Assembly: GCA_016212635.1 (NCBI GenBank)
Contig: JACRFR010000051.1
Coordinates: 1 to 8,330 of the forward strand
Direction: 5' to 3'
Source: Candidatus Liptonbacteria bacterium
Lineage (GTDB): Bacteria > Patescibacteriota > Minisyncoccia > UBA6257 > 2-01-FULL-56-20
DNA length: 8,330 nucleotides
The translations under genes and the position numbers were made by a program. This document shows, one piece after another, positions 4,737-8,330 of this stretch (position 1 is the first letter of the stretch; every line of letters begins with the position of its first letter). The notes beneath the pieces were generated by a model. That model did no database searches, was not told the origin of the DNA, and saw nothing but the letters and a program-made list of their open reading frames with translations.

Positions 4737-5168
4737 TTAACTAGGAATGGTATAAGTGCCAGCCGGTCCGGGCCTGCGAGTTAAAACGCTGATTCCTCCG
4801 ACCAGATACCGCAGGGACCACAAAAAGACAAAAGTGCTGCCGAGTACGGCCGTGAATCTCAAAACTGGAAAAGATTCAGTTAAGGACAAGATGAAATCTT
4901 GCCAGTAAGTGGCCAGGACGCCCAAATCGGAAAAAATAAGTGACCCGAACTGGGCGAATCCGGAGTGTAAGAAACCCGCATACAACCACTGCCCGGTCGT
5001 AACCGACGCCCCCAGGGCGGCCAGAGAAACCGCCCCAGAAACAACCGCGCGCAGTCGCGCCGAGCGCGCGCTCACCCGGTAAATACGCGAACTGATCCGC
5101 GCCGCAAGATCCGCGGGAGGCTCCAGCTCGGTCAAGTAAGTGAACAGCTTGGGATAATCTTGAGGCAT
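4737..5168 (-). CDS. Small membrane protein, candidate anti-sigma factor
   Basis: This 143-residue protein has a soluble N-terminus (about 1-38) containing LEPPADLAARISSRIYR, a pattern like the sigma-binding/juxtamembrane part of anti-sigma factors. Hydrophobic segments follow at about 40-66, 72-98 (less hydrophobic) and 102-127, and a short basic C-terminal tail. There is no zinc-binding HxxxCxxC motif. It lies immediately downstream of the ECF sigma gene; before the MITE inserted, the gap was about 46 bases. Position and topology suggest it holds the sigma factor at the membrane, but this is inferred from context. A TATAAT at 5185-5180 would give a leader of about five bases, so it may also be transcribed on its own. 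No Shine-Dalgarno. Confidence 0.72.
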   Translation of the reverse strand: MPQDYPKLFTYLTELEPPADLAARISSRIYRVSARSARLRAVVSGAVSLAALGASVTTGQWLYAGFLHSGFAQFGSLIFSDLGVLATYWQDFILSLTESFPVLRFTAVLGSTFVFLWSLRYLVGGISVLTRRPGPAGTYTIPS

Positions 5169-5179
5169 AACTTGTGATT

Positions 5180-5185
5180 ATTATA
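5180..5185 (-). promoter_or_regulatory. -10 element for the gene at 5168
   Basis: Perfect TATAAT on the minus strand, preceded directly by TTG. The expected start is near 5173, giving a leader of about five bases. The best -35-like sequence (TTGCAC) is 20 bases upstream, a poor spacing. Confidence 0.5.
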
Positions 5186-5217
5186 CAAGTAAAAAGGCGG
5201 ATTGGGTGCAAGTGTCA

Positions 5218-5225
5218 ATTCTCCA
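5218..5225 (+). repeat. Left copy of the short repeat flanking MITE copy 2
   Basis: ATTCTCCA is repeated at 5361-5368, directly against the right end of the element. On the left, two extra bases (GT) separate it from the terminal repeat, so this is either an 8-bp duplication or a 10-bp one with two changes. Confidence 0.6.
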
Positions 5226-5227
5226 GT

Positions 5228-5360
5228 GGCGCTGTTCGGAAACAAAAGACTTGTCATTCCCGCGAAAGCGGGAATCCAGGATTTTCTAGGAATTTTGGAT
5301 CCCCGGGTCAAGCCCGGGGATGACATAGGAGCCGTGTTTTCAATGTTTCCGAACGGCGCC
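5228..5360 (+). mobile_element. MITE-like element, copy 2 (133 bp)
   Basis: The terminal repeats GGCGCTGTTCGGAAAC (5228-5243) and the complement of GGCGCCGTTCGGAAAC (5345-5360) match at 15 of 16 bases. The internal layout matches copy 1: ATTCCCGC/GCGGGAAT around GAAA (5256-5275), and ATCCCCGGG/CCCGGGGAT around TCAAG (5299-5321), bracketed by TGTCAT and ATGACA. It is inserted at the 3' end of the sigma gene, supplying its last six codons and stop, and separates that gene from its partner. Confidence 0.87.
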
Positions 5361-5927
5361 ATTCTCCAACTGTTCCCGGAGGAGCTTGAGCCCGCGGTGA
5401 TGCCTGCTTTTGATAGTATTCACTGGTTCGCCCAGAGTTTCCGCAATTTCCTCCAGGGTCAACTGGGCCCGGTAGCGCAGTAGGAGCACCGCGCGATAAT
5501 TAGGACGGAGTCGAGCGATGGCGGCAGTCAGGCGAACAGCCAGATCCGCACGGGCAAAAAGTTCGTCGGGCAAGGGCGCGGGATCGGCCAGGGTATCCAG
5601 AAGTCCGCTTTGCCCCTCGGCGTCTTCGAATTCCGAGAATAGGGCTGGCTTCTTTTTCTTGATCCAGTTCAGGGCCGTGTTTTTGGCGATGGTGAAGATC
5701 CAGGCCTTGAACTTTCTCTGGGGATCAAACTTTCTTAAATTCCGCCAAGTATTCAAAAAGATATCTTGAGTAATATCCTCTGCATCGCCGGTACTGCCGA
5801 TGTAACGGGCGACAAAGTTGTAAATTGGTTTCAAATAACGCCCCCAAAGCGCTTCCAAAGCGCCCTCCTCTCCTGCCAGATAGGCCTGAACTAATTGCTC
5901 ATCGGTCATGGTCAACGCACTAAGCAT
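5340..5927 (-). CDS. ECF-type sigma-70 family RNA polymerase sigma factor
   Basis: This 195-residue protein has the two-domain ECF layout. Sigma region 2 (about 8-95) contains YNFVARYIGSTGDAEDITQD and the region 2.3/2.4 stretch around FKAWIFTIAKNTALNWIKKKK. Sigma region 4 (about 125-188) contains YRAVLLLRYRAQLTLEEIAE and the recognition-helix part NTIKSRHHRGLKLLR. It would direct RNA polymerase to promoters of an extracytoplasmic response, probably including the downstream membrane-protein genes. An alternative start is the ATG at 5909 (MTDEQLVQAY), which begins right at the conserved domain. The last residues GAVRKH are encoded by the MITE; the ancestral end was LEN followed by TGA, still visible at 5217-5215. 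A CCGCCA/TGGCGG hairpin (5931-5958) lies directly before the first ATG. Confidence 0.9.
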   Translation of the reverse strand: MLSALTMTDEQLVQAYLAGEEGALEALWGRYLKPIYNFVARYIGSTGDAEDITQDIFLNTWRNLRKFDPQRKFKAWIFTIAKNTALNWIKKKKPALFSEFEDAEGQSGLLDTLADPAPLPDELFARADLAVRLTAAIARLRPNYRAVLLLRYRAQLTLEEIAETLGEPVNTIKSRHHRGLKLLREQLENGAVRKH

Positions 5928-5987
5928 AACCCGCCACCGCTCTCACGCGAAATGGCGGCGGTCCGCAAAACTAGAAATTGATTCCCT

Positions 5988-6020
5988 CCTCCCATTTTCT
6001 AAGGGGAGGTTGGTGGGGTT
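5988..6020. repeat. CCTCCC/GGGAGG hairpin repeat
   Basis: CCTCCC (5988-5993) pairs with GGGAGG (6004-6009), followed by TTGGTGGGGT. The same order of elements in inverted orientation occurs at about 2484-2519. On the minus strand it follows the stop of the 707-residue gene; there is no clear T-run. Confidence 0.5.
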
Positions 6021-6026
6021 CTGACC

Positions 6027-8150
6027 CTACAAGCCGTTCAGTAGCGCTCGAGTGCCCGGTCCGACACTGCCCAAGGGAGTCAAGCCGTGAGCCGCTTGAT
6101 ACTTCTTGACCGCAGCCATGGTCTGCGCGCCGAAGTAGCCAGTTATGGGTCCGCTATAAACTCCGGTTTCGGTCAGCCGCTTTTGCAACTCCCGTACGTC
6201 TATTCCTTCCGAGCCGAGCCGGAGCGGCCGGAGAAATTTGTAACTCGCGGCCAAAGTCGCTGCCGTTCTTTGAGCCATCTGGGACTGTAGAGATCGGAGT
6301 TGTGCTTGGAGTGTTGCGATCTGCGAAGCCGCATCAATGGAAGAAACGGTTGCCACGAAAGAGCCGCAGCCGCCGGACGTGGAACACACGTTAATCGAGG
6401 TCAGACCCACCGTGAGGCCGGTAACAGTCAAGGTACTGCCGTTCACGCTCGCTTGGGCAATGTTATTTGCAGCCGTAGGCAAGTAGTACGAACCGGAGCC
6501 GCCGTAGATCGGAGTGCTGACTGCTTGTCCGGCCTGGAGAGAGACGCTGGACTGGCCGAAGGTGACCAGCGCGACACTGCCCGTGCCGGAGGAAACCGAG
6601 ATAGATAGGGTGGCGCACTGGCCGTTGGATTGGCAGATGACGTTGTTAACACTGCCCGGGCCGGTACCGGTGATCGTAGCCACGTTGCCGTTCAAAGAGA
6701 CCGTGGCTATGTTCGCGGCCTGGCCGCCGGAGAGGTAGTAACTGCCGCTGCCATTCAGATAAACCGTGGCGACCTGGCCCACGGTCAAAGACACTGAATT
6801 TTGACTCAAAGTGAGCGGGCCGGTCGCACTCGTGGCGTTCACGGTGATTGAAAGCGTGCCGCAACCGCCACCGGTGGAGCAGACGCTCATGGAGGACGCC
6901 CCGGCGGTTAAGCCATAGAGCGAGAGCGAACTGCCGCTCAAAGTCGTCTGGACAAAACTGTTTCCTGTGGTCGGCAGGTAATAATTACCGACTCCGCCCG
7001 AGAGCGTCAGCGTGAGAGTCTGACCCACTTGGAGCGTGGGGTTGGTTTGGCTGAACGTGACCGGACTGCCGGTGTTTTGCCCCACAGTTACAATAAGCGT
7101 GGAGCAGTTGCTGGCCGTAGAGCAAATGGTAAACGTATCGGAGCCAACCGTGCTGCCGGTTACGGTCAGGGTACTGCCGGAAAGATTAGCCGAGGCAACA
7201 TTGGGGCTGGAGTTGGTATTGATGTAGTAGGAACCGGAACCGCCGTAGATGGTAACGCTGGCGCTCTGGCCCGCCGGAATGTAGGGGTTGGTTTGACTGA
7301 AAGAGATCTGATTGTTGGCCGAGTTATTGACCGAGACCGAAACAGTGCCGCAGGTATTGGTGGTGGGCTGGCAAACGGTGATGACCGCGTTGCCGGTCGC
7401 TGCGGCGTAAACCGTGAGCGTACTGCCACTCAAAGCCGTGCTGATCGCGGTGGGATTAGTGTTGTTGGCCATGGTATAACCACCGCCACCGTAGATGGTA
7501 ATATTTTGATTAGTGCCAGAGGTTAAGAATAAATTATTTTGGCTGAAGGTTAGTCCCTGGGAAGAATTGGAACCTTGCACCTGGACCACCAATGCGGCGC
7601 AATTGGCGGCAGTCCCCTGAAAACAAACCGTGCCGACTGCAGAGCCGACACTAATTCCGTTGACCGTGATCTGCGTACCATTAGCCGTAAAACTTGCGAC
7701 CGCGGACGCGGAGTTGCCCAAAACATAGAGCGGCGTAGAACCGCCTACCAGCGATACCGCGGAAGTCTGGCCGGGAGACAAAGTCAGGCTGGTTTGACTC
7801 AAGGTAAGGGCGCCGGTTGTCGTGGGCCAGGTCGTGATCGGCGACTGCTGGCCGTTGATCATCACGTAGACCAAACTGCCGGAGTTTATGCCGTAGGCGG
7901 ACGCGCTGACCGAGGCGACCAGTGAACCGCTGGCGTTGGTACTGCCTAAACTGCGAACCTGCATGCCCGCGCTACTCGCCACGTTGTAATAAAAGAGCAC
8001 ATTGGCGTTCGCGTCACCCGAGACGCTAGCTTGGATCGAGTCGCCGCTCACCGGAGACAAGGTCAGAGCGGGCGTGGCGGCCTGGGCGCTTGCGAAAATG
8101 GCCAGAGAGGCCAGGAGCACCGCGCTTAAAATCGCTATATTTCTATTCAC
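6027..8150 (-). CDS. Secreted six-repeat beta-sandwich protein with C-terminal peptidoglycan-binding domain
   Basis: The 707-residue product starts with a classic signal peptide (MNRNIAILSAVLLASLAIFASAQA, cleavage probably after residue 24 or 25). An Ig-like segment follows (about 26-110). Then come six repeats of about 75-80 residues (about 114-193, 199-275, 282-356, 363-437, 445-520, 528-603). Each has the frame LTFSQ...V.L..GQ...V.IYGGSGSYY....N...A..SGSTLTVTG...G...I.VCS...CG.L.V.V, and each has one Cys pair (spacing C-x5 to x7-C), probably a disulfide. A short coiled coil (about 605-630) leads to a PG_binding_1-type domain (about 642-704: LRLGSEGIDVRELQKRL ... GYFGAQTMAAVKKYQAAHGL). This suggests an extended wall-bound surface protein or stalk. 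The start is GTG with no Shine-Dalgarno; I keep it because the signal peptide begins there. A TATAAT at 8196-8191 would give a 34-base leader. Confidence 0.9.
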   Translation of the reverse strand: MNRNIAILSAVLLASLAIFASAQAATPALTLSPVSGDSIQASVSGDANANVLFYYNVASSAGMQVRSLGSTNASGSLVASVSASAYGINSGSLVYVMINGQQSPITTWPTTTGALTLSQTSLTLSPGQTSAVSLVGGSTPLYVLGNSASAVASFTANGTQITVNGISVGSAVGTVCFQGTAANCAALVVQVQGSNSSQGLTFSQNNLFLTSGTNQNITIYGGGGYTMANNTNPTAISTALSGSTLTVYAAATGNAVITVCQPTTNTCGTVSVSVNNSANNQISFSQTNPYIPAGQSASVTIYGGSGSYYINTNSSPNVASANLSGSTLTVTGSTVGSDTFTICSTASNCSTLIVTVGQNTGSPVTFSQTNPTLQVGQTLTLTLSGGVGNYYLPTTGNSFVQTTLSGSSLSLYGLTAGASSMSVCSTGGGCGTLSITVNATSATGPLTLSQNSVSLTVGQVATVYLNGSGSYYLSGGQAANIATVSLNGNVATITGTGPGSVNNVICQSNGQCATLSISVSSGTGSVALVTFGQSSVSLQAGQAVSTPIYGGSGSYYLPTAANNIAQASVNGSTLTVTGLTVGLTSINVCSTSGGCGSFVATVSSIDAASQIATLQAQLRSLQSQMAQRTAATLAASYKFLRPLRLGSEGIDVRELQKRLTETGVYSGPITGYFGAQTMAAVKKYQAAHGLTPLGSVGPGTRALLNGL

Positions 8151-8181
8151 GGAATTGTAAATACTGGGTGGTTTTCGACTG

Positions 8182-8187
8182 TATAAT
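8182..8187 (+). promoter_or_regulatory. Plus-strand -10 hexamer upstream of the transposase-like gene
   Basis: Perfect TATAAT with no -35 at normal spacing (nearest TTGTAA at 8155-8160 is 21 bases away). The expected start is near 8194, about 100 bases before the ATG at 8295. Confidence 0.45.
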
Positions 8188-8190
8188 AGG

Positions 8191-8218
8191 ATTATAGCGC
8201 TATAAAGACCTTAGTCAT
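8191..8218 (-). promoter_or_regulatory. Minus-strand promoter of the secreted protein
   Basis: The minus strand has TATAAT (8196-8191) preceded, after 16 bases, by ATGACT (8218-8213; 4/6 to TTGACA). The predicted start is near 8184, giving a 34-base leader before the GTG at 8150. It lies back to back with the plus-strand TATAAT at 8182. Confidence 0.5.
8192..8205. repeat. Perfect 14-bp palindrome between divergent promoters
   Basis: TTATAGCGCTATAA is self-complementary. It overlaps the minus-strand -10 and lies at the expected start point of the plus-strand promoter, a position suited to an operator that controls both. Confidence 0.55.
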
Positions 8219-8257
8219 AGCCCAGTGCTGTGGACGTGCTAGGCTGTAACAAAGGTC
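8207..8257 (+). ncRNA. Candidate structured leader or bridge-RNA segment upstream of the IS110-like gene
   Basis: An outer stem GACCTT (8207-8212) with AAGGTC (8252-8257) encloses, across internal loops AGTC and AACA, a second stem ATAGCC (8217-8222) with GGCTGT (8242-8247, one G/T pair), leaving a 19-base loop. It lies between a plus-strand -10 and the transposase-like start. In the IS110 group of the IS110 family the non-coding end before the transposase encodes the bridge RNA, whose internal loops pair with target and donor DNA. Whether this is such an RNA is an inference; the available stretch (about 100 bases) is shorter than characterised bridge RNAs. Confidence 0.3.
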
Positions 8258-8294
8258 GAAAATATAAAGAAAAAGAATCCCCGAACAGACTGCC

Positions 8295-8330
8295 ATGAAT
8301 GAACAGACGTTCATCGGTCTGGATCTGCAC
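8295..8330 (+). CDS. Start of an IS110-family transposase (partial, runs off the window)
   Basis: Only the first twelve codons are present: MNEQTFIGLDLH. The FIGLDLH motif matches the beginning of the DEDD/RuvC-like catalytic domain of IS110/IS1111-family transposases (commonly FVGLDVHK or YVGIDVSK), where the Asp is the first catalytic acid. Actin-like kinases also have a hydrophobic-Gly-hydrophobic-Asp motif, but usually IGIDxG, so IS110 is preferred. No Shine-Dalgarno precedes it. It is transcribed away from the secreted protein. Confidence 0.6.
   Translation, partial: MNEQTFIGLDLH

Noticed and set aside
7029..7526. 165-residue plus-strand open frame
   Set aside because: It is antisense to the repeated secreted protein; its Gly/Arg/Ala-rich repetition mirrors the repeats on the coding strand.

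Overview
The window most likely comes from a member of the Candidate Phyla Radiation (Patescibacteria, Parcubacteria-like) with moderately high GC. The basis is the protein set: short membrane-anchored proteins of kinds I recall from such genomes, a small bacterial SET-domain protein, a MacA/MacB pair next to an ECF sigma factor, and a secreted multi-repeat protein ending in a peptidoglycan-binding domain. The intergenic DNA is also full of GC-rich palindromic repeats. The phylum is an inference from family resemblance, not a database result.

Layout. Nearly all genes lie on the minus strand. At the left edge, 1-203 has no recognisable gene, followed by a 43-residue very basic ORF on the plus strand (204-335), the only ORF here with a clear Shine-Dalgarno sequence. 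Reading the minus strand from the right: a 707-residue secreted protein (8150-6027); an ECF sigma factor (5927-5340); a small three-helix membrane protein that may be its anti-sigma factor (5168-4737); a membrane-anchored beta-domain protein (4608-4117) whose stop overlaps the start of a MacA/HlyD-type adaptor (4120-3527); a MacB-type permease fragment (3503-2559); a SET-domain methyltransferase (2419-2018); a Pro-rich membrane-anchored Cys-containing protein (1899-1447); and a membrane-anchored NTF2-like protein (1047-526). At the right edge a divergent plus-strand gene begins with residues typical of IS110-family transposases (8295 onward).

The sigma factor, its membrane partner, the beta-domain protein and the MacA/MacB genes look like one regulated envelope-stress or export module. 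It is damaged: the adaptor stops after its first half, and only 23 bases later the permease resumes without its N-terminus. The rest of the adaptor, the whole ATPase gene and the start of the permease are missing at that junction.

The most informative non-coding content is repeats. (1) Two copies of a 131-133 bp MITE-like element have 16-bp terminal inverted repeats. One copy has a perfect 9-bp target duplication. The other landed on the stop codon of the sigma factor and rewrote its C-terminus. (2) Two 57-bp palindromic repeats match in their flanks but carry the loop in opposite orientation; one supplies the SET gene's stop codon. (3) A cluster of GTCATC-type palindromes lies at 1084-1411, and one of them was split by the MITE. 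(4) A 7-bp tandem array begins at a stop codon. (5) CCTCCCC/GGGGAGG hairpins occur in two intergenic regions. Several genes have a -10 hexamer placed so that transcription would start at or within a few bases of the start codon, suggesting leaderless mRNAs.
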